Positions 1 to 12,500 are shown, numbered from the stretch's first letter. The stretch: DNA of 64,000 nucleotides from Enoplolaimus lenunculus (GCA_030248215.1 JASANG010003525.1:186001-250000), one strand, 5' to 3'. Program-made: numbers and translations. Notes: generated by a model from the sequence alone, not told the origin.

Positions 1-140
1 AAAAACTAAACTTAACTTCCGCTGATATAAGTAACTTTTGTAAATCTAATTATCTGGTTTACTGGTTGTGTGGGTAAGTTTGTGAATGGCTGGTTTACCC
101 CCACCCCCCCCCAAATTTTTCCCCTAATTCCCCAACCTTT

Positions 141-720
141 CCATTGACAACAACCTCTTTTTTCTGCCTTCCGGTGCTCTCCCCCCTTTACCTCTCCACT
201 CCCCCTGTTCGCCGCTTCCACCCCGCCCCCCTCCCCTCCCACTGCGGCGCTTGTCCTTTACACGTCGTCTTCCCATTTTCTCCCTTCCCCTCCCCTCTCT
301 TTCCCCTACATACACCACCTGTTTTTGCCATTCGACCTTCCTTGGCTTTGTTCCGATATATTCTTTTCCTTTGGCCTTCGCCATACTCACACTTTTTTCT
401 TTTTTTTTTTTTCTTTTTTTCACTTTTCCGTTTTTTTCTTCTCCTTTCGTTCCTCTTCTTCTCTTTTTTTTTCACTTCCTTTTTTTTTTCTCTCTTTTTT
501 CTTTCACCACCATACTGCCTCTCCTTCTCTTCTCCCGCCTGCCCCCTCCCCCGTTTTCCTTCTCTCCTTTATCTTCCCTCTACGTTTTGATCGTCCTAAT
601 TATCCTAACTCCTTTATCGTCCCTTACCCCCTTGCAGCCCTTTTTCCTTTTTTTACTCTCCCCCCTCATTTGTTTTCTTATCTACCTCTCCGCACCTCTT
701 TTCGCCATAAAAGGGCCTGC
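141..720. repeat. Pyrimidine-rich low-complexity tract
   Basis: The + strand is dominated by C and T over nearly 600 bases, including long T runs around 390-500 and CCTCCC-type clusters. Six-frame translations give Phe/Ser/Pro-rich or Lys/Arg-rich frames on both strands, which is expected from composition alone. It could form a triplex or be a decayed polypyrimidine microsatellite. Confidence 0.7.
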
Positions 721-1235
721 TGTCTTAATAAGCCAATCTCCTCCCCACATCCCAGAAACCGCCTAATAAATTAAAAAAAAATTTCTAAATTTAGAACACT
801 GAAGCTCCCAATTCTCACTCTTTTTATCTCTTCTATACTTACTATTATTTCTTTATTACACCAAATATTCCCACACAACAAAATAAAAATCCAATTTACT
901 AAAAAATATTAAAATTAACGAAATCCCGGGCCATGGCTGGTTAATGGTTAGATCATTCAAAAATTAAAATATATCAATATATAATTTCTTTAATTTAAAG
1001 ATATATAAATATTTGATAAATGTTAGTGAATTTTAAAAATAATCCAAAATCAAACGGAAATTAAAAATTGAAAAAGAGCGAAACATGATAGATGCATCTT
1101 TCGGTATTTGAGAGGGTGGAAACGCAACTTCACCTAACCGGATATGAAATAGTAAAAGGTCCTTGTTGTCGAAAATTGTTTTCATGAATCATATACGTCC
1201 TTCAACTTTGGTAAATAAAATTGTTACAAACTAAA

Positions 1236-1416
1236 GGGCCAATATTTTATAACCTTATTCTTAAACCTAAACCTAAGCCTGCGCATAAGAATGAGTTTAT
1301 TCTTAAGCCGAAGCCTAAAGCCTAAGCCTAAGCCAAGCAAAAAATTAGTCTAAAGCTTAAGCTTATTCTATTCTAGTCCCACAAAAAACGTTCCTCCCCT
1401 TATCTTTGCATGGGCC
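1236..1416. mobile_element. MITE with GGGCC termini (family with TTAAGCCTAAGCC interior)
   Basis: The element begins GGGCCAATATTTTATAAC and ends with ATGGGCC. It is flanked by a 7-base near-duplication (AACTAAA at 1229-1235, AACCAAA at 1417-1423). The interior is rich in AAGCCTAAGCC and TTAAGCTTA motifs. The same ends and interior occur at 32454-32633, and pieces occur near 16930-17130, 55069-55430 and 59670-59720. Confidence 0.6.
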
Positions 1417-3273
1417 AACCAAAGGTAGAATTAAAAAAATTGAGGTTGGAAATTTAGGTATTAAGATTCTGATCTTGGAAGCTTTTCATTTATTGTTTTA
1501 AATTCTAATACAAAAGTTTAATTTCGTTGGTTATTAGGGTGTCAGCGACACCTATATATTTTTAAAGGTGTCTACTGGCGGTCTGGTTGGGACATAAAAA
1601 GACAGCAAAGCATATCGTATGTTAATATTACGGGTTCGAATTTTAGACACATTCGCAGCACCTGGAACTGTGAACTGTCTTATTGCGAAGTTACCTCTAG
1701 TAGCTCAAAATTAATAGCGCATTCTTCACCAACCCTTGAATATTTGAGTACGTTAAAATGCCTGTTGAAAAGCTGAGATACGTGTCAACGCTATATAAAA
1801 CTTGCTAAAATCTTTACTTGTGTTAAATCCGAATTGAGCCATGGCTCTGCTGACCAGTCATTGACATTCAGAGAAAAGTTACTTGGTCTTCAACATACTC
1901 TTGTACACTTCTGTGAATTGGTTGGTCAAAAAGGCACTGCTATTTATTAACGCAAGGAGATTGTGAAACAAAGTCCGAAATGGACTTGAATCAGGGGTTG
2001 ACTTGCTTCTCTCATAGAGTAGATTCTGAGCAACAAAAGCAATGCGTACACTGCGAATAGGGTTGAGCTAAAAGTTGACTCAGACTGTGAGTCAACTCTG
2101 TAGAGTTAGTTTTAATTCATGTGCGAGTGCGGGTAAACTATAACGTGAGAATTTGAGTTAAATATTAACTCGTATTTGTGTAAAAGTCAAGTTCAACTAT
2201 GGGCATTGACAAAACTAAAATTTGAATTGAAGTGGCAGTTTTTTAAAGTTTTCATCTGAAAGTTGAAATACATTTTTTTGAGATGCAAAAGGTTTGTCGC
2301 AATGTATGCCTTCTACCAAGATTTGTTCACAAGCCTTTAATAATTTATGTCGACCATATAATAGATCCAGCATCGTTTGCTAGTTACGCCAAATCCCACT
2401 CCGCCTAAACATTTTTCGCGTTATTATAGTTGGTCCATTCGTCTTTATACATTTTACTGTAAAAAACTCACTGAGTAGGCTGGCACGGTACCTGCTGCGC
2501 ACCCATTGACTTAAGTAATTGTTGGTTTGAGAATAAATAACGTTAATTAAATGAAAATCTCTAAAGGAAAGCTGCAAGCATAACTAAAATGCAGACATAT
2601 GTTTAAATCGAACATAGGTCATGTCTTCGCAACCCAGCCAATAGCTGTTTGCGAAAAATCACTGATTATTCTACCTAACGAACGTACGTAACGTTTAAAA
2701 ATGTGCCACATTTCTGTCAACCTGATTAAAGTTAAATAAGTGGCTTATTAATAAATAATTTTATAACAATGGCTTTCGCCGCGTATTTCGCAGTTTCATT
2801 TTCCTGCGAACGTATTTTATTGTTAGTGGTTACAGAACATGTTCAATAGACATCTTTTTAGTTGCTGGGTAAAATTTAAAGTGATAGGAATTCGAAACAG
2901 ACGTGCAATTATTTCGAAAGAATACAATAATGCAAGAAACTTGGTTACATAACTTGTTTTGTAGCAAGCTTTGTTTACTTCTTGCCGCAATTATTTTTAA
3001 TGCAATTCGGGACCGACCGAGATTTATAGTCCGTAAAAACAGGGCGTAATATGGTTTTTAGACATAACTTGATGTATTACTGCGAATGTTAAGTAGTAAT
3101 TATATAGTTATCACTATCTGAGTTCGTAGTTAGTTACTGGGAAGAAAGTATTAGTGATATAACTATAAGTTACTACATTGACTTGCTTTTATCACTGGAA
3201 GAAATTATTTATAATTAGGTTACACTTTGATAACCGTTGTGTTCCTCCTGTGTCATAGCGGTCTTTACGAAAC

Positions 3274-6200
3274 ATGCCGCGAACACGTCTGCAAGCGAAG
3301 CACACAGTAAGTAAATGAGATGCCGCCGATTCCGAATTCTGGCCTTCCATTAAATTATTAAATTACATTGCGTTACATATATAATTATGTCAATCACGTT
3401 TCCCACTTCTGTCAATATTTCTAATTTGTTCTCAAGAATTGAAGACTGGAAATCGAAATTTCTGTTTCTCATTTCTCAAATGCTTTTGGGCTGTTAGTTT
3501 GGGCTTTGGAATGTTATCTATTTAGATAATGTATATGCGTAAATAATAATATAGACGTATATATATTTGCAGCGTTTGAAACATTGGACATGTTGCGAAA
3601 ATATATAGGTGAACACACGTACTGCTACACATAGTTATGCACACTTAATAATTTCTAGGTTAATGTTGGATTTCCTCAAGCATATGGGAACGTCAAGCGG
3701 CGAGCATCGCCATTGAAGCCAGGTCAACAACAGGCAGGCAAAAGAACTGCTTTTGGCGACATAACGAATGTGAGTAAATTTTTGTTCGCGACCGAAAATC
3801 TGGTTTCGGTTTAATGTTCGACAACATACAGGCATCCGCATCTGATTGCATTTCCTGGCATGTACGTATGTGAGAAAGCATAAGGTTTTACACTGAAGTA
3901 AACTGAAAAATTCAACCTCTTCAGTTTAATTTTGTATACATACAAATTTGTGCGATTAGATTTTACGTAGTTCATTCATCATGTACAGCATTATATCCGC
4001 ACAAGACTTTTTTCGAATGACGTATGTAAAACAAGTAATGGGTAGTCTCGATTAAAAACCGAAACTGCGACCGAGTCCATGACTACCGAGAGCGGCCAAG
4101 AAAAGTCATTCGCGATCAATTTTTTGTATTTTTATAGCCTTTGTGTTTTTCATAGCTTTTTTGTGTTTTTTCAAGATATCTGCTCGTAATTTTGCGTAAC
4201 TGAAATTTCTTAATTTCACAGAAAAATATATTCAACAACCGCAACCATCAGTTACTTCAACAATACAGTCATACATTAGCTGAATCCTCGACTTCTGGTC
4301 CGATTCCAGGGTGCAACTGGAATTCCGATTCAGATTAAAATTCCGATTTAAAACGAGTTCCGATTCCGACTCCACAATCAATCGAAATCAGAATTTTGAC
4401 ATTTTAATTTTAGGCCTACGTACTTGTGATATATTGCAAGAAAATTCTGAATCATTTATCTGTTAAATGATTTCGAGGAGTTAACTTATCAGTAATTGAT
4501 TGTAGTTTAGCTTTACAAAACGAAAAATGATTGCCAATTTGTTCATGCGAAGTGTTTGAGAATTTTTGCAAGCCAGTAGACGCCCTAAATTAATACTATA
4601 CTTGTTAATACAAATTATTCGTATTGTGACAAAATTTGTAGTTCCATTTCTGATTCCGGTATAAATTTGCTCTTCCAATTCCGGTGTAATCAGTTCCGCT
4701 TTGCACCGTTCTCGGTTCCAAATCACCCAGACTCAAAAAAGCGAGACCGACACCGAGACCTGCCAAATGCCGAGACTTGCCGAGACCGAGACTCCCACCC
4801 CTTTGTAAAGCTCGTGTTCAAGATTTTCAGGCACTGAATCAAGTTTTGATCGATTCGTCCAAACGAAAAAATGTTGCCGATGGCGACCATGTAGTTCCAG
4901 TGCTGCACCAGCAGGACAGCATCAAGGCACTTAAAAATAAAGCAAAAATTTCTGTTTATCAGTCAAAATCGTTATCAGAAGTGAGCCAGGATACTGGTAA
5001 CGACGACAATAATGTCATTGAGTTAGATCAACAACTGCCGTCACAACGTTCGACTGTGTCTAACGATTCTCTTAGTCAACCGACTCAGCAGTGCGAGTAA
5101 GTGTGTGTACAAACAATCCTTCGACCGTTTCAAGTACGGTTGGTCGAAATTGCTCGCTCTGATCGAATAGTTGCCAGCATTGTTTATGTATTTGTCAGGG
5201 ACGTAAACGGAACTGGATTTGTTATTTTAACTTGCAGAGAAACTAATTTATTTTTTGAAAACTGCTATTAACAACGACGTTGGAGGTGGAGTTAACCCGA
5301 GGCCGGTATCAATTGGAGCCAAGTTAGAACACGTAAAAATAATTTAACATGAGCTACGAAATACGTAATACGTATTTGGTGGCTAACAGTGGGGATTATT
5401 TCTATAAAATTTTTTATAATGTATTTGGGTACGTAAATACAATTAGAATTACATCTGGGTCCGGATTTTTAGAGCATTTTCTCCTATAATTCCAGCACTG
5501 ATCCTTGTTTTGACTTTGGAAAATTCCGGGTCCGGCTATTCAACGAAAAATTTCGGATCCGCGTATTGCGAAAGTACCCGGACAAAATACCCGGAACAGG
5601 ATGATCTATTTCAAATGAATTTTATTATATGGTCTCATTCCAAGACAAGATTTTGTATAATTTATTTATAGACGACATATATAAATGCTATTCGGTCTCG
5701 CTCGGTTCGCTCATGAGATTTCTTTGAAGTCGTTCATACGTGGTGAACGGTTTTAGAAATGATAAATCGTGTAGTGTTTAGGTTAGGACAAACAGTTATA
5801 AGCTGCGAGGCCACCTGCCATACGATAACTGAGTGAGGGGCCAGAAAAGTCAAAAATTATAGGTATGCATGCTCGTTTTGTACCTTTGCCTAAACGCATG
5901 TCGTAGGAACACTGTCGGCCAGGGATAGGAGTCTCGGTCTCGGCAAGTCTGTGTATTTGGCAGACTTCGTTCAAATTTCAGTTCAGCAAATGTATATATG
6001 TCTATAATTGTGAAGTAAGTGATGCGTGGTGAACAAAATTTTCCCATGAATCTATGAATTTTCATAGCTGCGCAATGTTTATGAGCAGATATTCTGAAAA
6101 ACGCGAAGAACTATGAAAAACAAAACTACGAAAAATCTATTAGGCATAATTTATTTTGAAAATTTTTTTCAGTGATGAACAAAAATTGACCGAGACCGAG

Positions 6201-9200
6201 ACTTCATGGCCGGCCTATGCTTTAAAAAGACTTCAGGAAATTAGAGTTGTTCAGATGGATCATGCAGCAGTTTCCTTAGAATTTGGTCAAAATTATTGTA
6301 GAACGGATGGTTGACTCGAGCCGCTTGTGTTGTACTCACAACATGGCTAAATTTGTGAGGCAGGGCGAAAAGTAATGTAATACGTATGTCAGTCGCACGC
6401 AGTACTTGCTCCAGTTTTTTTCAACCTTCAGGTTTATGACAATGAAGCTTTCGTATTTATATATAGATCTAATGTAGCCAAATAATTTTAGCGTTGTTTG
6501 TTCTCAACAAAGTTCGTCCAGCGATTCAGATGCCGAACTGGCACGCAACAGCACTGCTCGTAGAAATAAAGCGGCTGGTGAACAAGATCACATTCTCGAA
6601 GTAAGAATTTCCTTGTAATCTAAATCGACAAAATGGTTGAAGTTGCATGATGCGACTGGATGTTGAAACATAGATACCTTGCTTGAGCTAATGCTATGAT
6701 TTTGCAACACAGATATTAGATTACGTATGTAATTTGCAGGAATAAAAATTTGTACGAACTACGAAGTGTAAGGTGACAACAACATACTTCTAATGTAATC
6801 GGAAATGCACTAAACTTCAAATTTGTGTACCGTTTGCGTAAGCATATACATGAAAGCATATTACCATTTTTATAATATCCGTGTCACGGTACATTTTGTT
6901 GACACTCCCATGGTGTGAGTGAATTTACTGCTAATGCGTTTGTTATTTGCCATATGGCGTCAGGCGACATTTTGCGTATGGTAATGAAGTAAACTTACTG
7001 TGCTGCGTTCGGATTTTGGCTAAATTGTGCCACGGGCCATTTTGCCTAGACATGTGTAGAAAGTTACCACAGTGCTGTTGTAGTATTTACAAAACAAGTT
7101 TACACAGCAACAATGGTTTGCTATGTGAACGTGTACATCGGCGGTATATTTATTATTGGTTGGCTGTCGTTTTTTGATTTGCGCTTATCAGGGGTGTGCG
7201 GCCTCGGTCAAAAACCGAGATCGAGACCCGACAACCGAAACCGAGACTGTTTGGTCTCGGTCAGTTTTTGACCGTTACCGAGCATAAAAATAAAATTTTT
7301 TCTAACAAAAGTTTAGAATGTTTTTTCGTACTTCTGTGTCAATCTAGCGTAATAAAATGTTGCATATGCTTGATTTTTATAATATTAAACAGAAAAATTC
7401 AAAATTCCCTGAAAATTTTATTTATAGCAAAAACACACTGACAAACACAGATACCAAAATATAAACGATTTCACGCCAAAGACGGCGATAAGATATAGAA
7501 CACGCTTTCAGTGTTAAAACTGCGCTTTCAGCTTTTTTCCGACGAAAATGAATCGTCAACCGCCGGCATATTTAAACTCGTATTAATAATAACGCTTTTT
7601 AGCGTTTATCAATACGATATTTTAGCGTTAATTGAAACTTTTAAATTGACACAATTCCTTAAATGTGATCTATAAACACAACTATTTGTGTTTTGACGCA
7701 ACAATATCAAAAAGTTTAAATATAACAATATTACTAAAAACAGCAAAAAATTTATATTCAAAAGTCAACAAATATAACTGACGTCGGTTTATTGTGAACG
7801 TTGAGTGGTAAAATACGGGAACTTGTCTTTCACCTTTGGTCTCGGTTTGAAACCTACCGAGACCGAGACCAGCCAAATCCAGAGACTTACCCGAGACCGA
7901 GACCGCACATTCCTGGTGTTTATTTTATTCTGTTTAACTTACTCGCGTACCACAGGTGGGCGGCCTCGGTCTCGGAAAGTCACGGGATTTGGCTGGTCTC
8001 GATCTCGCTTTTTTCAGTCTCGATGGTTTGCAAACCGAGATCAAAGGTGAAAAAGCGATAAGCAATCACAAAAAATTTTCTTAGATCGCAGCTTTAGCCC
8101 GGGCGTATTTGCGCTTTTCGCCTACCAACACAGACAGCGAACGATTGTGGAGCACCGCTACGTGGTTTTACAGCGATTTGAGAAGCAGAGAATGAACCCT
8201 TTGGTTACCCAAAATTCTATTTTTGAAAGGAAACTCAAAACACTGATTTTATTGTGGCAAAGCACAATAAGTTGCATTTTCGCGTTCAAAACATTTAAGG
8301 CATCGTTTAAAAAATTATGGGACATCCGCGTTTATAACGTCACGCTATGATAAAAATTCTTGCAGTCTATTCGGTTTGCCCGGGAGCAAAAACAACAGTA
8401 CTTCTGAATTAGCGATTATATCTAGGCTGTTTTGAGACAGTGTGACTTGTCCCGAGCCCGTCCGAAGGGCATGGCGACTGTAGCCAAGGGAAAAATAAAG
8501 TAAGATAAATTTTGGGAGCGATTTATTAGTTTATTTGTATGAAGTGACACTTCAAAGCAGATAAAAATATTCAAAAGTTTTGTTAAAAAATCTTATTTAC
8601 GGAAACCAAAATTCTATGTCTCGATAGGTTGGGTCTCGGTCTCGCTTTTTTGACCGAGACCGCCCATCCCTGTCGCGTACTGCGCTAAGCGGGGGTGTTT
8701 GCAGTAAAGTACGGTTGGGGAAGGTGGGTACAAAAAGTGTTGCTGTCTTGGTTAATATTCGATTCACAATTAGTTCTGATTCCGATCAAAAATTTAAAAT
8801 ATTGTAACTCGCAAGCTTTTCAGTTCCCATGCCGTTTTAGCAACCTTTTTTATTTAGCAATCGAGTGGATAGGTAAATGTGTTTCTGATACCGTCCGCGC
8901 CACCATATAGCTCCGGCACTCTTTGGGCCCCGATCCCGGGGCACGGCACCGGGACATGTCTGGTATGTAACCACAGTGAAACAGATTTATCCTCTCATAT
9001 TCATAATAGGAATCGACTAAATGAACAGAATTGACGCTTGATATAGTGATGACCGGTATGAGTAGTTTTCAGGAAGCAACCTTTTTCATTTAGCAGTCGA
9101 GTGGATAGGTAAATGTTTTTCTGATACCGTCCGCGCCACTGTATAGCCCCGGCACTCTTTGGGCCCCGATCCCGGAGCACGGCACGGAACATGTCTGGTT

Positions 9201-9464
9201 TGTAACCACAGTGAAACAGGATTATCCTCTCATATTCATAATAGGAATCGACTAAATGAACAGAATTGACGCTTTATATAGTGATGACCGGTATGAGTAG
9301 TTTTCAGGAGGTCATTGCTGAAGTTGCATACGATTATGATAAAGAGAACGAGATGGATCCATTTTTGGTGCCGCAGTATGCAAAAGATATTTTCAGCTAC
9401 TACAGAAGGCGCGAAGTAAGTGTATATATACAAAGACATTTAATACGAAAACTTGCCATATTAG

Positions 9465-9559
<95 letters not shown>

Positions 9560-12236
9560 GTCTGAACTGTCTGGCTACTCCTCAGACAAAATTTCTTTCA
9601 ATGGGGCACATATCGGGTTTCCGAGATCGTTAACCGATTTTTTCACATTTCAGTTGACCAAAGTTCAAAAGGTTCTTCTTCTGTTACGTTTAGCTTTATG
9701 CATTGTAGAGCAAATTCGAAGTGAGCGATTATCTTTCGCCTGAACGTAAAAGTGGAATAACGCGACACATGCGAGCAATACTCGTGGACTGGATGGTAGA
9801 GGTTCAAGAAAATTTTGAGCTCAATCACGAAACTTTATATCTTGCCGTCAAGCTAACCGATTTGTACAATGACAAGTAAAATTTTGATTTAAATAGATTT
9901 ATAACATGACTTGGTAAATTTATCACCAGTACCGCAAGTAGTTTTGTTATTAGATTTTGGTGCTAGCGTCTCTGACAAATTCTCCAACATTAATTAGCGT
10001 TTCAGAGCAATCAACGAGTAACCCATTGGTGTTAATGTATTCATGTATTGGCCAAGCAAAAATTATAGTACTTTATGCAGGCAGTAGAAATCAACATAAC
10101 GTGTTCTTGCTGTTTAAGGAACACTGTCACCAAAGATATATTGCAACTGATTGGAGCCACTGCAATGTTCATTGCATCGAAATACGATGTAAGACGTATA
10201 TACTTATATTATATTGCTTAGAACTTTACGTCAAGGGGTGTTAAAATAAGAGGAAGAGAACGTTGAAGAACAAATTAAAGTTGCGAAGAGAAGCTGTCGT
10301 ACGGTTAATTTTAGAAACATCAATTGTATATATTTTTAAGCTGATACTATTAAATTTGCAAAAGAATCCGTAATCATTTGAGTAAATAACACCAGCAGAG
10401 CAATTAAATCAGGTTGCTTTTGGGGCTTTTTTGTTTGGCATTTTATGCGGTAAAGAGTATTTTGTTAATCGTTTTAGGAAAAATACCCGCCCGTACTCGA
10501 CGACTTTGTATATATTTGTGACGATTGTTACTCGAAAGAAACGATGCTTGAGACCGAGATCACGATGCTAAAATGTTTTGATTTTGATGTAGGATGTCCC
10601 CTGTCGTATCGATTTCTCAGGCGGTATGCAAAGGTTAGTGGACATTTAGGGTCGTAATTGGCGAATGTTCCCGGCCGTTTTATTTCATTTATACCGGTTT
10701 TACGATCAACTTCGGTAGACATTTGATGCTGAAAAGCTCAACATAACTCAATATTAAACTATTAGTTATGATCAGATATCTGAATGAAACCTGGTTCTGG
10801 TATTTTTGGTATCGGGAGCTATCATCTTTCTGATGTATTAGGCATGCAAGGAAACGATGGAAAACCTGACGCTCGCACGATTCATTCTTGAATCTTCGCT
10901 GCTTTATTCGGAATACATGGGAGAATCTGAATCGAAATTAGCGGCCGCGTGTTTTCTTCTGGCGCTCCGAATGAAAAATCATTCGTTTCGATGGGTAAGT
11001 TTCTACGCAACTTATTGTTCATTTAGCATTTAACTACGTACGTATATTTGTACTCCTTATAATTTGTCAGCCTTTAGTATTAGGCAACAAATTCGGGCTA
11101 TGACATCTGCTTTATGTACTATTTTTCGATTGCGTTAACGGATCGGAAGTACTATGGGAAAGTTAATTCAGTAGCTGTCATTCTAGCGAAAAACTTGCAT
11201 GGCATTGGGTGCGTAGCTCAGCGGTTAGTTTATGAGTCGAGTAGTTATTAGTACGTCGTGAGTTCGAGCCCCACTGCGTCCGCAGCATAATTTTTGTGAA
11301 TAGCTCTATATGGTACTACTTACCTTAGAATTAATCCGTACTATGCTATGTTATAATTTTGTTGCTACAAGGGTCCTGTTGTATTACCTGGGCTTCCTGA
11401 AATAGTTAGTTAGGGTTCCACTGGAATTCCTGCAAAAATTCAATTCCTTTTCATGTATTCAAATTTGCAGGAACCGGAATTTATAGTAGTGTTTTTGCAA
11501 TTACTTAGATTTTTTTAATAAATGGTTTCTGATGTATTTTCGCAAAACTTGATGATTGAATAGCTAAAAATTCGCTTAAGCTATTTTATGACAAATTTTC
11601 TAAAAAGATCCGGTTGTACCGTAGTAATGTATGATCTCTAGAAAATACATTCTGATGGTGGAACTTACAAAAATTTAGTGGTGTTTTAAGGCGGAACTCC
11701 ACGAGACATATTGTTACTACAAAGAGGAAGAGCTAGCAACGCTGGTTCATCGACTCAATGAAATGTTACACGAACCAAGCATTACTAAGCATGCGACAGT
11801 GTATCATAAATATGCACACGAGTGAGTTTATTTTATAGGTTTGTTTTTTATACCTTGCACGGTGGTGGATGCCGAAGAATACGTACCAGAGTCAAATATT
11901 ATATGGGTGAATATTAATATTACGTTTAACTTAGCAATCAATTTTTGGTGCCTAATTGTTACAATGTGTTATTTTTTCCTTGCACTGGTTTGACTATTGA
12001 CATTAACCGCTTGTTTCTCGTCATGACTTCGACTACAGTTATTCGTTACATATACGACGCTTTTCACTGATAAATACCGACAAAGGTGTATACAATCAGT
12101 TGTTGAAAATTCGGAACGCTCAAAATTTTTTGCCTTGTGTTTTAGAGTGTTTTTTCAAGTTGCGTTGTTTGACAAACTGCCACTTTCGGAAACCGAAGTT
12201 GATAATAAAAGGGCAAGAGTGTACAGAAAAATTTGA
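3274..12236 (+). CDS. CCNB3: Cyclin B3 (G2/M and meiotic cyclin), 11 exons
   Basis: Exons: 3274-3306, 3659-3769, 4831-5096, 6492-6600, 9308-9415, 9709-9875, 10119-10188, 10478-10633, 10842-10994, 11691-11821, 12146-12236 (TGA 12234-12236). All introns are GT-AG, phases agree, and 464 codons result. A destruction box RTAFGDITN lies at about residues 40-48, the form typical of B3 cyclins. A DKEN motif is near 184-187. The N-terminal cyclin fold starts at about 195 (PQYAKDIFSYYRRRE), with MRAILVDWMVEVQENFELNH from 230, then LQLIGATAMFIASKYD. The C-terminal fold runs through LSYRFLRRYAK to the end (KYAHE-VFFQVALFDKLP). MRAIL is the cyclin hydrophobic patch that docks substrates. As a family the protein activates CDK1/2 in the nucleus and is degraded by APC/C. 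Least certain is the 11-codon first exon, chosen because its ATG and donor keep phase with the destruction-box exon. The residues around MRAILVDWMVEVQENFELNHETLYLAVKL separate B3 from A- and B1-type cyclins. Confidence 0.93.
4033..4803. mobile_element. hAT-like MITE (CTCGG family) in cyclin B3 intron 2, carrying a nested element
   Basis: The ends carry inverted GGTCTCGG/CCGAGACC-type sequence (start AATGGGTAGTCTCG, end CCGAGACTCCCACCCC). Flanks TGTAAAAC (4025-4032) and TGTAAAGC (4804-4811) match at 7 of 8 bases, like a hAT 8-bp target duplication. A second element lies inside it at 4307-4710. The right end is 27 bases from the start of cyclin B3 exon 3 (4831). Confidence 0.75.
4307..4710. mobile_element. 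CCGG-family MITE nested in the CTCGG-family MITE
   Basis: It starts CAGGGTGCAACTGGAATTCC and ends with TTCCGCTTTGCACCG, an inverted terminal pair related to the three well-preserved copies in CMIP introns. It interrupts the phrase CTTCTGGTCTCGGTTCC that is continuous in other CTCGG-family copies. It is therefore younger than its host element, though both are diverged. Confidence 0.65.
5920..6222. mobile_element. CTCGG-family MITE, diverged, in cyclin B3 intron 3
   Basis: The left end reads CAGGGATAGGAGTCTCGG. The right end carries CCGAGACCGAGACTTCATGG followed by GGCCTATGC. The interior shares the TTTTTGAAAATTTTTTTCAGTGATGACCAAAAATTGACC-like phrase of the family in inverse order. No convincing target duplication remains. 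Confidence 0.55.
7189..7915. mobile_element. CTCGG-family hAT-like MITE in cyclin B3 intron 4
   Basis: It starts CAGGGGTGTGCGGCCTCGG and ends CCGAGACCGCACATTCCTG, an inverted pair. Flanks GCGCTTAT (7181-7188) and GTGTTTAT (7916-7923) match at 6 of 8 bases and differ only by C/T transitions. Both ends carry further CCGAGACC/GGTCTCGG inverted blocks. Confidence 0.75.
7951..8672. mobile_element. CTCGG-family hAT-like MITE with perfect 8-bp target duplication
   Basis: The 5' end reads CACAGGTGGGCGGCCTCGG; the 3' end reads CCGAGACCGCCCATCCCTG. TCGCGTAC occurs exactly at 7943-7950 and 8673-8680, a perfect 8-bp target duplication as made by hAT-superfamily transposases. The interior is related to the copy at 24881-25649. 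It is only 35 bases to the right of the preceding MITE, so this intron collected two copies side by side. Confidence 0.85.
8839..9308 (+). repeat. Two-copy tandem duplication including the exon 5 splice acceptor of cyclin B3
   Basis: Two units of about 235 bases, 8839-9074 and 9075-9308, are nearly identical (AGCAACCTTTTT start, GTATGAGTAGTTTTCAGG end). The second unit ends at the real acceptor of exon 5 (9308). The first therefore carries a copy of that acceptor at about 9072, followed by non-coding sequence instead of the exon. Confidence 0.85.
9467..9556. repeat. (AT)n microsatellite, 45 units
   Basis: An uninterrupted AT dinucleotide run of 90 bases sits in cyclin B3 intron 5, about 50 bases after the donor of exon 5. 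Frames through it are composition artefacts. Confidence 0.97.
11207..11281 (+). repeat. Decayed tRNA-like sequence in cyclin B3 intron 9
   Basis: It has an A-box-like TAGCTCAGCGGTTAG and a B-box-like GAGTTCGAGCCCC. A 7-bp acceptor stem (GGGTGCG with TGCGTCC, including wobble pairs), a D stem and a T stem can be drawn. The anticodon stem does not pair. It is best read as a tRNA pseudogene or a SINE head rather than a working tRNA. Confidence 0.45.
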
Positions 12237-12500
12237 TTATTAATGTTCAAGTTATGCTGCTTTTGCGTGCGTGTTGTACTGATGTTACATGTGTATTTAT
12301 AATAGACGGTGTTAGTTCGTTGTTTGCTGTACCAGTTGATTTTGTACTGCTTGAGTGAATGAATCTGAAACATTTTCTGGAAACTACATCTACAGTAACG
12401 GACAGAATTAAGTGCAGTTCGACTCGCAATTGCTCTTAGACGCGATCGTTCGCAACCGTAATTTACGTAGACGCAGAAACCGCGGTTGCGCACGCAGTTT

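Larger units (their letters stand above)
1..3273. other. Spacer upstream of cyclin B3
   Basis: No coding exon was recognised. The first 130 bases are ordinary, then a strongly pyrimidine-rich tract runs to about 720, followed by AT-rich DNA to about 1070 and one short MITE (1236-1416). From 1420 to 3273 nothing beyond AT-rich sequence was seen. Short open frames in the pyrimidine tract are composition artefacts. The cyclin B3 promoter should lie near the right end, but no clear core element was found. Confidence 0.5.

Noticed and set aside
144-774. Several long open frames on both strands (up to 171 codons)
   Set aside because: They lie in a pyrimidine-rich tract and translate to Phe/Ser/Pro or Lys/Arg repeats, with no domain and overlapping frames on both strands.
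9266-9565. 99-codon frame ending in repeated Ile-Tyr
   Set aside because: The middle is cyclin B3 exon 5; the rest is intron and the AT microsatellite.
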